The notes: generated from the sequence alone by a model not told the origin. A stretch of DNA of 64,000 bases from Acestrorhynchus altus (GCA_034509495.1 CM067503.1:4676633-4740632); one strand, 5' to 3'. Shown: positions 45,323-56,652, numbered from the stretch's first letter. Made by a program: numbers and translations.

Positions 45323-45613
45323 GTAAAACAAACACCCATTTATGATCCTGTTTATTTTCATTTTGCACAAGGAAGCCTCATTATCCCTGTCCATTTGATG
45401 CCCACTGCCAAAGCAGGTGTCTGCCGTCCACCCTGCTTCCATCACGCGTGGCAAACGTTTAAATAGCCCGCAATTAATCCCCTTTCTCGTCTCCCGGAGA
45501 ACACTTGATGGACCGTGTTTATCATCATTAGTGTCACGCTCATAAGCAGTCGAGCTGTAATTAGCTAATGTGCTGATGAGCAGTAGTTTTGAGAAGAGAC
45601 ACATGGAGAAACC

Positions 45614-45692
<79 letters not shown>

Positions 45693-45718
45693 TGTGTGTG
45701 TATGTAATCACTCAACAG
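45323..45718. other. intron between exons 11 and 12 (396 bases, the shortest)
   Basis: It holds a long GT microsatellite close to the acceptor of exon 12. The rest, 45323-45610, shows no recognised element. Confidence 0.85.
45616..45700. repeat. (GT)n microsatellite next to the exon 12 acceptor
   Basis: About 40 GT units with one CT break; they end 18 bases before the acceptor AG at 45717-45718. There is almost no pyrimidine tract between the repeat and the AG. Confidence 0.95.
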
Positions 45719-45832
45719 GAGACATCATTAGGTACCGCTGCCTGCCTGGCTTCACACTGGTGGGCAGTGAGATCTTGACCTGTAGGCTGGGCGAGAGGTT
45801 GCAAATGGACGGTCCTCCTCCAGTCTGCCAAG
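45719..45832 (+). CDS. csmd3: csmd exon 12: end of Sushi 13
   Basis: The exon completes the Sushi domain: GDIIRYRCLPGFTLVGSEIL, then TCRLGERLQMDGPPPVCQ, with the remaining three cysteines. Acceptor CTCAACAG ends at 45718; donor GTGAGT at 45833. It is 114 bases and phase 1 at both ends, so either skipping it or including it keeps the frame. Confidence 0.95.
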
Positions 45833-47488
45833 GTGAGTTTGGCAGGGCGTCCGGCTCACTGGCTGTCTCATCTCTTTCTCGTGTTCTTCTCATTAACACC
45901 CCGCGCTGTGTGCTCTGTCAGCAGCCGCTGGGCTGTTTCAGGCCTTCGGGTTCAGATGTGACAGGTTTATAAGGCTTTACTGCCATTAGGCTTAATTAGG
46001 ATCTCTGTCTTTAAAAGGGGGATTTTACCCTTGAATGCCCACAGTGGTCAAAACCACAACTTATACTGACCGGTACGTTTACTCTCTTCTCCACAGCCAC
46101 GAGAGAAACGAGCGAAAGGTCACAGTCTGTGTCTCCTGTAGATCTAAGGGACGTAGAAGTACAGATGCTCTCGATCAGTTGATTATTAACACTTTTAACA
46201 AACTATCAGGTGGAAGTCAGTTGAGTTAGAATTAAGACCAGGATTAGTTTTAGGCCTTGGGTTAAGTGTGGGGTCTAAGACTAGCTTTAGATTTCCTTTG
46301 TTAAGGGTAAGATTAGAATGAGTGTTGCATTTAGACTTTAGGTTTTCGGTTAAGGGTAAGATTAGAGTGCATGAAGGCTTGAAGACTAGGTTTAGGTTTT
46401 AATTTTAGGTTTTGGATCAAGGGTAAGGTTAAAATGAGTGTAGGGTTTAAGACAAGGTTTAGGTTTTGAGATAAGGTCGAGCTTTAAGTGGTTATAGGGT
46501 TTAAGACTAGTCTTAAGTGTAGGTTTTGAGGTAATGACAAGATATAAGTGAGTGTAGGGTTTAAGACTAGGTTTAGGTTTAGGTTTTGAATTAAAAGTAA
46601 GATATAAGTGAGTGGAAGGTTTAAGACTAGGTTTAGGTTTAGGTTTAGGTTTTGAATTAAAAGTAAGATATAAGTGAGTGGAAGGTTTAAGACTAGGTTT
46701 AGGTTTAGGTTTTGAATTAAAAGTAAGATTACAGTGAGTGTAAGGTTTAAGACTAGGTTTAGGTTTTGAATTAAAAGTAAGATTACAGTGAGTGTAAGGT
46801 TTAAGACTAGGTTTAGGTTTAGGTTTTGAATTAAAAGTAAGATTACAGTGAGTGTAAGGTTTAAGACTAGGTTTAGGTTTTAAATTAAAAGTAAGATTAC
46901 AGTGAGTGTAAGGTTTAAGACTAGGTTGAAGGAAGTGTAATGTTTAGAATTAGGTAAGAGTGAAGTTAAGATAAAGATTAGAGTGTAGTTTAGGTTTTAA
47001 GGTGGAGTTAAGGATGATTTAAAAGTAAGGTTTGAACTTTAGGTTTAGAGTTTTAAGGTTAGAGCGCAGGGTTAGGTTTAGTGTTTAGGGTGAAGTTAAG
47101 GCTGAATGAGAAGGATGTTATTATTGGGTTAAATTTTAGGGAGAGATTTTAGGATTAGAATGTGTGATGAAAGGAAAGTGAATATGAAGTTTAAGGTGAA
47201 GATTATAGTGAGTGCAGGGTTAGGTTTTGTTTAGTTTAGGTTTAGGATTTGGTTGATTTTTAATAGAAATGATATTAACAAAATCCTAAGTTAAGATCAG
47301 TTCCATTTGACAGTTCATTTCCAAGAACCCGCTCGTTCTTCAGCCCCTTTATCGCCTAAAATAAACAAAATAAACAGCCTGTTTCCGTTCGTGTGACTTC
47401 AAGGATAAAATATGAAAATGATTCCCTTTTGTTGTTTTTGACGTTTCGAAAACAATGAATTCACAATGAGCCTATTTTCTGCCTTCAG
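45833..47488. other. intron between exons 12 and 13
   Basis: More than half is a TTTAGG-rich minisatellite and its degenerate surroundings (46215-47260). The first 380 bases show nothing recognised. Confidence 0.7.
46380..46925. repeat. TTTAGG-rich minisatellite, 54-66 bp units
   Basis: About nine units follow the plan AAGGTTTAAGACTAGGTTTA, GGTTTTGAATTAAAAGTAAG, then ATTACAGTGAGTGT or a variant. Units differ mainly by one to three extra TTTAGG hexamers. More degenerate TTTAGG-type sequence extends to about 46215 and 47260. Confidence 0.92.
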
Positions 47489-47677
47489 TGCAATGTCCCG
47501 ATAACGAGGTGCTGTTTGACTCCACCGGCGTGATCCTGAGTCCAGGATACCCGGACAGTTACCCCAACCTGCAGATGTGCTCGTGGATGATCAATGTGGA
47601 GAAGGGCTACAACATCACGCTTCACTTTCAGCTCTTCCAGACTGAGAAGGAGTTTGATATCCTGGAGATATTTGACG
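47489..47677 (+). CDS. csmd3: csmd exon 13: first part of CUB 14
   Basis: The exon encodes VQCPDNEVLFDSTG, then VILSPGYPDSYPNLQMCSWM, INVEKGYNITLHFQLFQTEK and FDILEIFDG. Cysteines of the first CUB pair are present, and the opening is QCP rather than CGG, as usual for the last CUB of CSMD proteins. Acceptor CCTTCAG ends at 47488; donor GTAAAC at 47678. 189 bases, phase 1 at both ends. Confidence 0.95.
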
Positions 47678-49738
47678 GTAAACCCCTTTTCCTCCCGCGT
47701 TTCCCTCATCACCAGGAAGGCTTTACTCCTAAAGCCTGAGCGCTCGTAACTTCCCGTTCTGCGTGATTAATAATTGAGGAGAGTGTTTTTTCCCCATCGC
47801 TTTCCCTGATGAACATGGAGGAGCATTAAAGAAATATTCCACCCTCATTTCCATATCCCGTGCTGAGGTTCGCAGGATGTTCTAGACGCCAGTGAACATG
47901 TTGGACTAATCGGTGACTAGGATTGATTATCAAGATATTTATTATTCCAAAATGCATTCAGAATGTCATTAAGCAGTAATTACTTAAGTGTGTACTATTA
48001 GCGAATTACCCTATTACTCATCATTGATTAGGAGCTCATTAGATGCTCGTGGTATTTGCGGTGCCCAGTGGACCAGGAAAGTCCATTTTGGTCTTTAATG
48101 CCAGCTTATTTATGAGGAGCACGGTTCCGATACACTCTTCATTTCTATTGAACGTTCCGTGTTATGCTTCGCCTCAGCCTGAGTTCTAGACAGCACCAGT
48201 CTGAAACAGTCATGATCAAGGGTCTTGTTGAGATATGTTGCGCTCAAGTTGAGATATGTTGCATCACGATGTTAGGCTGGATCCTGCAAGGCAGATGTAG
48301 CCTCTTCCTTGTGCTTGTCATAAAACTGCACGAAATTGTTTTTAATTAGGTCCGCTTGAGTCACTTTAGATCCGTGCTTTACCCATTCGCTTACACTACT
48401 AATCACGTGTGAAGCAGCGGGCAATTAGCTTTACACATACGGGATTACACCAACTCCACCCCACCAGCCCATATTCACTGTCAGCCACGCTGACGTTCAA
48501 CTCTACCATCAGAAACGCAGTTAAAATCACACTAGCTCTTCTCATTAGACACCACTAGCTTTTACTCAGTTAGCCCTGCTGACCATCAGATATGCCACCG
48601 CCGTCCAGTCATTCATTTTGGATCATACGTGCTGGTCTTGACTTGACTTTGACACTTTAACTTTGAAAACCTCCCTCCTGAAAGCTCAAGATAGCCAAGT
48701 GTCTAGCGCATAGTGCCTCCCGGCACTGGGGTCTAGGGTTCAAGTCCCTATCTGGGTGTAGTCTTCATGTTCTTCCCGTGTCTCCATGGGTTTCCTCCAG
48801 GCACTCCAGGGTATGTGTGGGAGTTTGAGCGAATGTGCCCAGATATGGATTGGCCTTCTGTCCACGCAGAAATATCAATACACTTCTTATGTTTCATGAT
48901 CCTGTAAAGATTCTCAGAAACAAAGTATTGATTTTAAATGAACACTTTAAACCAGACCCCACTAATCAGCTGTCAGCCAGTGATTAGGCTGAAATCACAC
49001 AGACACACTGAAGTGACACTGAAAAGTTGAACATTTGCAGCTCAAAAAGACTTGGGATGATCCGTTTGAACAAGATTTACCGCACAATATATCAAATCAT
49101 GACCCCTGTATGGAATGCTGAGTGTGATTTTAAAGCCTCCTTGAGTTTCTTGAAAGGTTATATAGGTTAAGTTGAGGTTTCAGCAGAGGATGTGTTCTTT
49201 TGACCAAGCCTGACCGTCCTGTTTGACCAACATTTTGTGTCACGTTCCTTAAACATTAGGTATGAGTGTGATATCTGTATGATGTCTCTAACTGGGAATG
49301 TTGCGCGAGGAATTTTCTAATGACAGTGGAATGCATTACTACAATCCCAGTTTTCTGGAATCTCCTGGAACCTTTTAAAAATGTCGTCTCATTTCTCCCA
49401 GAAGATGCTGGACTCCTTACGCTTCCTCCGACTGGGACATTGGTCAGCAAGTTCTCTCCAACAATCTCGGTCCAGTGCTACTGCCTGTCCATCCTCCCAC
49501 GAAATATCCCTGTCTTTCAAATCATGCTGGAAGGTGCTTCTCCAGGTCTTTCTGGGTCTCCCTCACTTCTGTAAATCAAACCTGCAAGAGAGAATAATTC
49601 AGAGAGGACGAGTGAGCAAAGCCCCCCGTGAACTCTCCTCGGTCACACATACAGATCACCACACCCTCCCATGTTTCTTCTGTTGACATGTATAAATAAA
49701 TAACATGCTGAAATCCTGTTTTCTGTCTTTCCGCTCAG
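47678..49738. other. intron between exons 13 and 14
   Basis: A SINE copy lies at 48689-48890. The rest, including 47750-48680 and 48900-49730, shows no recognised repeat or exon. Confidence 0.6.
48689..48890 (+). mobile_element. tRNA-derived SINE (family E), forward copy
   Basis: The B box GGGTTCAAGTCC follows GCACTGGGGTCTA; the body has GGGTTTCCTCCAGGCACTCC and GAATGTGCCCAGATATGGAT. Reversed relatives are at 20440 and 29545. Confidence 0.75.
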
Positions 49739-49885
49739 GGCCCAACATCTACAGTCCAAGTCTGGCGGTACTGAGCGGAGACCTGGCTGTGCCCTTCAGT
49801 CTGACCACCACAGGGCACCAACTGTTTCTGCGCTGGTCCTCAGACCACGGCACTAACCGAAAGGGCTTCCACATCACGTATGTGG
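49739..49885 (+). CDS. csmd3: csmd exon 14: end of CUB 14
   Basis: The exon completes the last CUB: GPNIYSPSLAVLSGDLAVPF, then LTTTGHQLFLRWSSDHGTNR and KGFHITYV. Acceptor CCGCTCAG ends at 49738; donor GTGAGT at 49886. 147 bases, phase 1 at both ends. The IYSPSLA and TTTGHQL wording is a main reason for preferring csmd3. Confidence 0.95.
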
Positions 49886-50639
49886 GTGAGTATCAAAGTA
49901 TGTATCCCCCCGATTGGTAAATATTTCTCGGTCGCATGCGTGTTTCTCGTGCGCGTGTCCATCTGCCTGTGCTGGCACCGTCTATTCCATCCGTCCTGTC
50001 ATCTGTGAGCCCATAACGTTTGTGCATTTGAGCCTGTCATGTCTTTGTGTCGTCTGTGACTGTATATGTTTTAATGAGTAAGATTTACTGCATCAACACA
50101 AAGCAGTTCATCTGTAATTGACTATATAATGCATACAGGTGCTCGTTATGGAAACTTTAAACATTAATGGATAATAATTCCATCTACAGCTGTTCTGTAC
50201 ATATTCACCCATCAGCCATAAGATTAAGACCCCGTCAAAGTCCTGTCAGCCCGTTAAAGTCCATCATCATCAGAATCTGAGACTTTTTGACAACTGGGTC
50301 AGAACATCTCCAAAACATCAGGCAGGTCTTGTGGGGTGTTCCCAGTATGCAGTGGTGACTACCTGCCAAAAATGCTCCAAGGCTCACTGACCACCGGTGC
50401 TCAAGGCTCACTGATGCATATGGGGAGTGAAGACCACTGTAGCACTCCAGAGCTGTTCTGGTGGTACATGGGGGACATACACAATATTAAGCATTTGGTT
50501 TTAATGATATGGCTGATCAGTGTAAATTTGTGTGTATACATGAACTCATCCTTATTGATTTAATGTAGCATGAAATGTGTCAGTGTCAATGGACGGTAGC
50601 TCCAGGATGTTGCTCATTGTCTGTGCTCATGGTCTGTAG
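49886..50639. other. intron between exons 14 and 15
   Basis: It holds a short inverted-repeat element at 50206-50522; otherwise nothing is recognised. Confidence 0.7.
50206..50522. mobile_element. short inverted-repeat DNA element (CAGCCATAA-type)
   Basis: The left end CACCCATCAGCCATAAGATT and the right end TTAATGATATGGCTGATCAG are inverted repeats of about 25 bases with a few differences. There is no frame inside. A piece near 22420-22520 shares CATACTGGGACCACCCCACA in inverted orientation with its middle. Confidence 0.8.
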
Positions 50640-50828
50640 CGATGTACTGCAGTACCCCAGACTCTCCGCAGCACGGCTTTGTGGTCAGCCAGACTGGCGG
50701 CCATGTCAACAGTGTTGTCCGATGGGCCTGTGACAGAGGATACAGGCTTATTGGGAAAAGCATGGGCGTCTGCAGGAAGACCGAATTCGGGTATCTAGCG
50801 TGGGACACCTCTGTGCCAGCATGCCAAG
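50640..50828 (+). CDS. csmd3: csmd exon 15: Sushi 14
   Basis: A whole Sushi domain in one exon: AMYCSTPDSPQHGFVVSQTG, then NSVVRWACDRGYRLIGKSMG and VCRKTEFGYLAWDTSVPACQ, with the four cysteines and the late tryptophan. Acceptor TCTGTAG ends at 50639; donor GTATGA at 50829. 189 bases, phase 1 at both ends. It follows CUB 14 directly with no further CUB, marking the start of the C-terminal Sushi run. Confidence 0.95.
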
Positions 50829-51053
50829 GTATGAGCCATCCCTCCGAACACGGTTAGAATTTTTTTCCTAGAAAAGCACTGTTTAAAAGTCCAAGCCTTC
50901 GGTGTTAGATTTCTGTCTTAACTCTGCATTGTTTGATGCTGTATGTCCTGACAGTCCTGTGTTAGATGTGTAAGAATGACCTGATGTACTCTTTTCTGGA
51001 CATCCTCTTTTCAGGATCTAAAATATGTCCAGGAAGTCTAAACTGTGTAACGT

Positions 51054-51056
<3 letters not shown>

Positions 51057-51117
<61 letters not shown>
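51057..51117. repeat. (AG)n microsatellite
   Basis: About 30 AG units at the edge of dispersed repeat H. Confidence 0.95.
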
Positions 51118-51118
<1 letters not shown>

Positions 51119-51123
<5 letters not shown>

Positions 51124-51420
51124 CAGACGTGCTGGGTTGAATATTTATTGAACACAGCATATAAACAATAACCAAGACGACCAGACGAGACATGTAGACA
51201 AGACGAGTAGTCAAGGTAACCAGACAGAGACAGACTGGGACTAAGGGGTTTATATACATAGAGAACATTAGACAAGACTGGAACATGATAATGATGGGGC
51301 GGGGTTACAAATAGGACCCAGCTGGGAATGGACGGAGACAGGACATGTGCTCAGAAGCAGAGAGGAGATAAACAAAACAAAGACTCCACCAGAGGGACAA
51401 GACTGATATGTGACACTGCC
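51119..51420. repeat. dispersed repeat H, copy 2
   Basis: It has the same order of blocks as 38945-39300: GTGCTGGGTTGA, ACAAGACGAGTAGTCAAG, TAGACAAGACTGGAACATG, GGACATGTGCTCAGAAGCA. The segment 52125-52340 has a comparable layout but different wording. Confidence 0.75.
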
Positions 51421-51964
51421 TCAGCCAGTCAGAGGTTTGGAAACACCTACACTGTTCAACCCTTAAAGGAAAGCCTTACAGAATAGAGCTCCTGTCCTGT
51501 GTGTTAAAGCAGGGTCATGGAAATGGCTAAATTTGGTGTTTAAACCATAAAACCTTTCCACTCTCTGATTGACCTCAGGATTGTCCATTTGTTTATACGA
51601 TGATGAGGTTCTATCGTTTACTGAGTAAACGTATTGTTTACTATATTTCAGGATCATCATCTTCTCTCCAGCACAACATTGTAATATCTTGCTTCAATGG
51701 GATCACAGCCCAAGTTTGATTGATAAGATAAGATAATCCTTGCAGTGGGGAAATTCACAACAGCCGGCTTACCTTTTCCTGAGTCCCCCTCTCTCAAAAT
51801 ACTTTCACCGCACAGATCACTTGTCAGTCATTCTGCAGTCTGACACCTCTTGCAGTCCTGAGTGTTCTGCGGTTCTCAATTTCTAGAGAATTTCTTTCCC
51901 ATATTTAATATGTTGAATGATGAACATTGGAAAATTGACTTTTTTAGCTTTAGTATAAAGACAT

Positions 51965-52109
51965 TACCGTATTTTCTGGACTATAAGCTGCTACTTTTTT
52001 CATTAAGATGTGCAGCTTTATCTTATATATGTTATTTTCCAGGTTTTCTTTAAAACTTTGCAGGTGCGGCTTATAGTCCGGTGCAGCTTATAGTCCAGAA
52101 AATACGGTA
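51965..52109. mobile_element. TACCGTA-type short inverted-repeat element, copy 2
   Basis: Inverted ends TACCGTATTTTCTGGACTAT and the inverse ending TACGGTA. At 145 bases it is slightly shorter than copy 1 at 37859-38027. Confidence 0.85.
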
Positions 52110-52124
52110 TTTTTCAATATTTAA

Positions 52125-52340
52125 CACCAGTCAGGAGGAGTGAGCCGGCGAAGAGGCAGATGCAAATGCAGGATAGACGTTTAATAAAACCAAAAGTATG
52201 ATGGCAGGAACAGATCATGCTGAGAAATACACTAAACTGACGAAGACAGACGGAAACAAAGACTGGAAACCCCTGGGGATGATTACAGGAGGGCGGGGCT
52301 ACAAAGCAGACACTGGAAAACACGGAGGACAGGGGCTTTA
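52125..52340. repeat. dispersed repeat, unnamed
   Basis: Layout resembles repeat H (an ATAAAACC stretch, an ACGAAGACAGACGG stretch, then GATTACAGGAGGGCGGGGCT), but the wording differs. Family unknown. Confidence 0.45.
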
Positions 52341-54102
52341 ATCACTATAATGACACTGAATTTATTCAAAAGGCTGCCAAATAACCTGCGAAATGAGCTC
52401 TGCTGGTAGATGTATCCTAGCCTGTCACCATGGGACAGTAATCCGAGCCCAGCACCGTTAGATAGACCTGTCTGTCCTAATTATCTGTGCTGATGTTGAT
52501 TTCTCACATCAGCATTGCTAATGACTTTATTTCAGATCCACTATCATGGTTAATGACTGATTGTTCATCACAAAGGCTGCCAAGTACCATATACCATATT
52601 CCTGGCATTTATTTAAATTGTCCTTCACGATCATCTCCCTTGTTCACATTTTGGACATTGCTGACATTTAAGTAACCCACGTGGATTTGAGATTTGAGAC
52701 CCATCTAAGCCCCTAATAGGACACAGGCTGCCTCACCAAACTCAGAAACATTGATGTCAGACGTGGCCTTTTGTGCTTTTGGTGGAGTGGGCAGCATTGG
52801 AGGGTTTTATTGGCCGGCTTGTCAATGCAGAAGCAGGCGATGTCAAGTGGCAACAGCAGAGATCAATCTTGCCTTTGTTCTTGCTAATTAATACTGTTAA
52901 ATAACAAAGGGCCCTGTCTTCGCACGGGCTGTTATTAGCATGCTGCGTGAGAGCAATTGTTGCTTTGATTTATTTGATTAGATTTTTAGTGCTCAATAAT
53001 TGCACATCACATTATGTTTCATAGCCTTATTGATGTAGGCTTTGAACAAGCTCCAGCGCCCCTTTCCTTTTCCAGGACGTAATTAAAAAATATGCCGCTG
53101 CGGTCATACTCTCTGCTTCTACCTTTTATTGTCTTTAACAGCCTTTTCATTTGAAGGCCAAGGGTCAGCTGACAGGGTGGGGCCAAATCCATAGGCTGGT
53201 GACCTGTGGAGTTAGTGACCGAAAGGTTCGGGATGAGGTCTCACTCAAATTTGAAAGAGTGGTTGATATGAAAAGGTCGAACTTGAGCTCGCTCAGTCAA
53301 TGGCATTGACCCAACCTCTGTCCTGCTGCCCGAAGGAGCTAAAATATGGTTCTTGTGGAGTGATTGGAGCTGCTTGTTGATAATTGGCTGCCTGCATCGA
53401 GGCTTCTTATCGGTGATTGGCCGTGCAACTGTGCCTTTTTGGCGTGAATGTTGACTAATACCTCAGTGTTTCATAATAAAAGCTTTGTGCCGACTTTTTT
53501 GTAATTTCTGTATTTGTTTTCTTTTTCTATCCGAATGGTTTGGTGTGAAATGCTTAGTTAGAATTGTTCAAATTGGAAAAGCATTTTTAACTTGGGTTTG
53601 ACGTCAAATCAACATTTTAGAGCTTTAACTTATTATCATATAAATCATAAACTAGCGTAATTTTATTGGAGGTTGTGCTTTTACTCACCAGAACATTAAA
53701 AAAAGGTGTTTATAGGACGCACACACATGTGCCAGAGATCATTATTTTAGCACATCCTACACGAATCAAATTTGTCTTAATTTGAGATGTAAATATACAG
53801 AATTCATTCGTATGAATTGGACCACGCTTCAATCAAAATTCCACTTGTGCCTTCAGTTTTTGTTTGTTATTTGATAAAAAGGATTAAAAACACTTCATAT
53901 CTCAGAAATCATTCGGTTATTTATGTATCTATCAGTGTTATCCCATCTCCGAACTCTGATTCTGGGCAAACTGACCCTTCCATCTCGTTTTACTCTATAA
54001 CATACAACACCGTTAGCTCCGCCCCCTCTCTCTGACCAATCAGAGTCTGTATGCAGGTTGAGTAAATATGAGTGGTTTGCTTAGTTAGAGTGCTTATGAT
54101 TC

Positions 54103-54380
54103 TTCTTCTTCTTTCTTCTTCTTCTTCTTCTTCTGGCTGCTCCCTTTAGGGGTCGCCACAGTGGGTCATCTGCCTCCATCTTGCCCTATTCCATGCCTCC
54201 TCCACTGTTACACCAACCATCTCCATGTCCACCTTCACTACATCCATAAACCTTCTCTGAGGTCTTCCTCTTCTCCTTGTGCCCGGCAGCTCCATCGCCA
54301 ACATTCTCCTCCTCAACACATGTCCAAACCATCTCAGCCTGTCCTCTCTGGCTTTACCTCCAACCTGCTCCACCTTCACT
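54103..54380 (-). mobile_element. RTE-type LINE, 3' end with open frame and (AAG)n tail
   Basis: The minus strand carries a 77-codon open stretch (54146-54379) reading LRWFGHVLRRRMLAMELPGT, then RRGRPQRRFMDVVKVDMEMV and RARWRQMTHCGDP before its stop, the classic C-terminal end of RTE-like reverse transcriptases. A very short 3' end with AAG units (54103-54133) follows. The rest is missing (5' truncation). The frame is intact, so this is a fairly young insert. Confidence 0.85.
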
Positions 54381-54654
54381 CTCCCTCTGTTCTGCTCATT
54401 TCTAAAGTTAGTGCGCTTAAGATGTCTGTATCATTTTGTAGGTTAATCTGATCCTGATCTGATCTTGAGTTATGGAGTCTAGAATACTACTCGTAAAGTG
54501 TGGACCCCAGGTTCTAAGCGTTAAAGGCTTTCAGAAGCGGGCTGGATGTATGTAGATGTTGGGGGTGTAAATATAACAAGTCAAGACATTTAAATAACAG
54601 CTTTGGAATTGGGTTGTTTCACAGCCCTTGTGGTTTGTGTTTTGCATGAAGAGA

Positions 54655-54745
54655 CAGCAGTGTTTGAGGTTCATGGTTTGTCAGCTCTGTGAACTGAACT
54701 CTGATTACTCAACTATGACGTGATAAACAGAGTTAAATGTTCAAG
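54655..54745. repeat. dispersed repeat G, copy 2
   Basis: It shares GTTTGAGGTTCATGGTTTGT, then TGAACTCT and ATTACTCAACT with 20140-20235. Family unknown. Confidence 0.6.
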
Positions 54746-55122
54746 GGCAGCTTTCAAATGAGCTGCTTTCAGCTGAAATTGCTTCACTTTTAAAAACGGT
54801 TCCATTCAGACAGTAGGATAAGTGACCCAAATCCAATTTTCTCCACAAATCTGATCTTTTTTAGGTTGTTTTATAGTAACCGTGACAGCATCAGATCACG
54901 CTGTGTGTCTAGTCCCTTTGCCAGTGCCAGTACACGTCCCTACCGATATACCATCTCAAGCTGAACGAGTTATTTAAAGCTTGTGCAGCCTCACTACAAA
55001 GAACGGATGGAGCATGGATCGGTCAGCTGGAGCCCATTCGGAGACCTTGGAGAGAGCCTATAGCTACTGAATGTGCCCTGGTCTGGATGAAGTCTATAAT
55101 TTAAACATTCACTGTTCCGCAG

Positions 55123-55308
55123 CCGTGTCCTGTGGGATCCCAGTGGCTCCTGTGAATGGAGGGGTGCTGGCACCAGATTATTCAGCAGGCACGCGGGCCA
55201 CGTACTTCTGCAACGAAGGCTTCCGGCTTTCCTCCAAGGAGGTGACCAGCACGGTGTGCCAGGCTGACGGGACCTGGAGCAGCCACAACAAAATCCCTCG
55301 CTGCACTG
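55123..55308 (+). CDS. csmd3: csmd exon 16: Sushi 15
   Basis: One Sushi domain: AVSCGIPVAPVNGGVLAPDY, then SAGTRATYFCNEGFRLSSKE and VCQADGTWSSHNKIPRCT. Acceptor TTCCGCAG ends at 55122; donor GTGAGC at 55309. 186 bases, phase 1 at both ends. Confidence 0.95.
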
Positions 55309-56196
55309 GTGAGCCAGCTCTGCACATCTGCTCAAAAGCACTGCTTTGTCAGTGTGGTTTGTGTTCACATTTAAATGCTAATTTCTGTGTTGTGTGTGTG
55401 TGTAGACTAGATTAGACCCATCAGGGTGTTATTGACTTTGCATGTGTTTTGACAGAACATCTACATCCAGGGTGATTCATCTTTGCACAGATTTCAGTTC
55501 CACCAAATTTACAGTGTTACGAACTTACAATTACCCCCCTAATCAACAATGATTCATAGACATCACCAGGTGCTGAGGATCTTCTCTGGTGATCATATGT
55601 CAGGCTTCATGTTTGTTTGCAACCATTATGTTTTCTTTTTGGCATCTTGAACGCATTCTCAGTTGCATTTAAATCATGAGCACATGAGATGCTGAAGATA
55701 CATGCCCAAGCCATGACACCCCCACCACCACGTTTAACAGCTGAGGTGATAATCATGGGCATATTTGTGTTGGTCTCCACACTTTGCTCTTGCCATCACT
55801 GATGAAGGTAATCTTGATCTCACGCAGGAGATCTGCCCACAAGGCCTTTGTCCAGAACTGCAATCTCGTTATTTTGTTTCGTGGTTGGCATCTTGCATTG
55901 CATTAGTCTCTGACAAATATCCATCCGTTGCCAGAAAGCTCTCTGATGTGTCCAAAAGCCAATATTCATTAGATTGAAGTAGTGGAGATCTTCCTTGGCC
56001 CAACAGTTCCTTTGCAATTAATGAGCTCAGCAGTGCATTTCTTTCTTTATGGTGATATTCTGCAAGGTGCCACAACTACCACCTGAGATACCTCCTCAGG
56101 TTTAAGCTTCTCCACAATCAGGAGCCCAACGAAATGCTGCTCTGTTCATTTCATATCAGCGTTCTTAATTAATGCCAGTCTCCTTTTCATCCACAG
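55309..56196. other. intron between exons 16 and 17
   Basis: The middle (about 55470-56150) resembles a decayed Tc1-like element read in reverse (CACCCCCACCACCACGTTTA, then distorted transposase-like pieces), but no clear frame remains. No second gene seen. Confidence 0.5.
55470..56150 (-). mobile_element. possible Tc1-like relic, reversed
   Basis: The block CACCACCACGTTTAACAGCT and the flanking wording about seeds of a transposase KH.GGG.. region recall fish Tc1 elements in reverse. Stops are frequent. The call is tentative. Confidence 0.4.
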
Positions 56197-56391
56197 TCAT
56201 GGTATGTCCAAGTATTGGCTCCTTCACTCTTGATCACGGAAAGTGGAGGATCGTTAACGGTTCCCGCTACGAATACAGGACAAAAATCGCCTTCAGCTGT
56301 AATCCTGGCTACTACCGACTTGGCCCCGCCCACATCCACTGCACATCCAATGGGACGTGGAGCTGGAGAAACGAGCGCCCACGCTGCAAGA
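56197..56391 (+). CDS. csmd3: csmd exon 17: Sushi 16
   Basis: One Sushi domain: VMVCPSIGSFTLDHGKWRIV, then NGSRYEYRTKIAFSCNPGYY and RLGPAHIHCTSNGTWSWRNE. Acceptor TCCACAG ends at 56196; donor GTGAGT at 56392. 195 bases, phase 1 at both ends. The sequon NGS and the late NGT are potential N-glycosylation sites. Confidence 0.95.
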
Positions 56392-56476
56392 GTGAGTTTA
56401 GAACATAGCACATCTGTCCCCCATTTAAAACATCTCAGCTTTGTGTCCCTGATGTCAAGGTCTCAAACCTTTAAAC

Positions 56477-56652
56477 CAGTGGTTCCCTACCCTGGTCCTG
56501 GAGGACCTCCTGTCCTGCACATTTTAGGAAAGTTCAACTCCAAAAACACTACCCTAACCTAGGGGACTTGTAGGTAGCTGATTAGCTGGATGAGGTGTTT
56601 TGGGAGCAGGGAAAACACTAAAAAGTGCAGGGACCAAGGTTGGGAACCACTG
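56477..56652. mobile_element. hAT-type non-autonomous element with 8-bp target duplication
   Basis: The ends CAGTGGTTCCCTACCCTGGT and its inverse ending AACCACTG are inverted repeats. The flanks are CTTTAAAC on the left (56469-56476) and CTTTAGAC on the right (56653-56660), an 8-base duplication with one change, as expected for hAT elements. 176 bases with no coding content. Confidence 0.88.

Larger units (their letters stand above)
50829..55122. other. intron between exons 15 and 16
   Basis: It holds an AG microsatellite, dispersed repeat H (51119-51420), a TACCGTA-type element (51965-52109), a similar dispersed repeat (52125-52340), and an RTE-type LINE end (54103-54380). The segment 52690-53480 has no recognised repeat and is a candidate conserved region. 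Other stretches show nothing. Confidence 0.6.

Noticed and set aside
46380..46925. Interstitial telomere
   Set aside because: The hexamer TTTAGG occurs inside longer 54-66 base units and is not the vertebrate TTAGGG in tandem.
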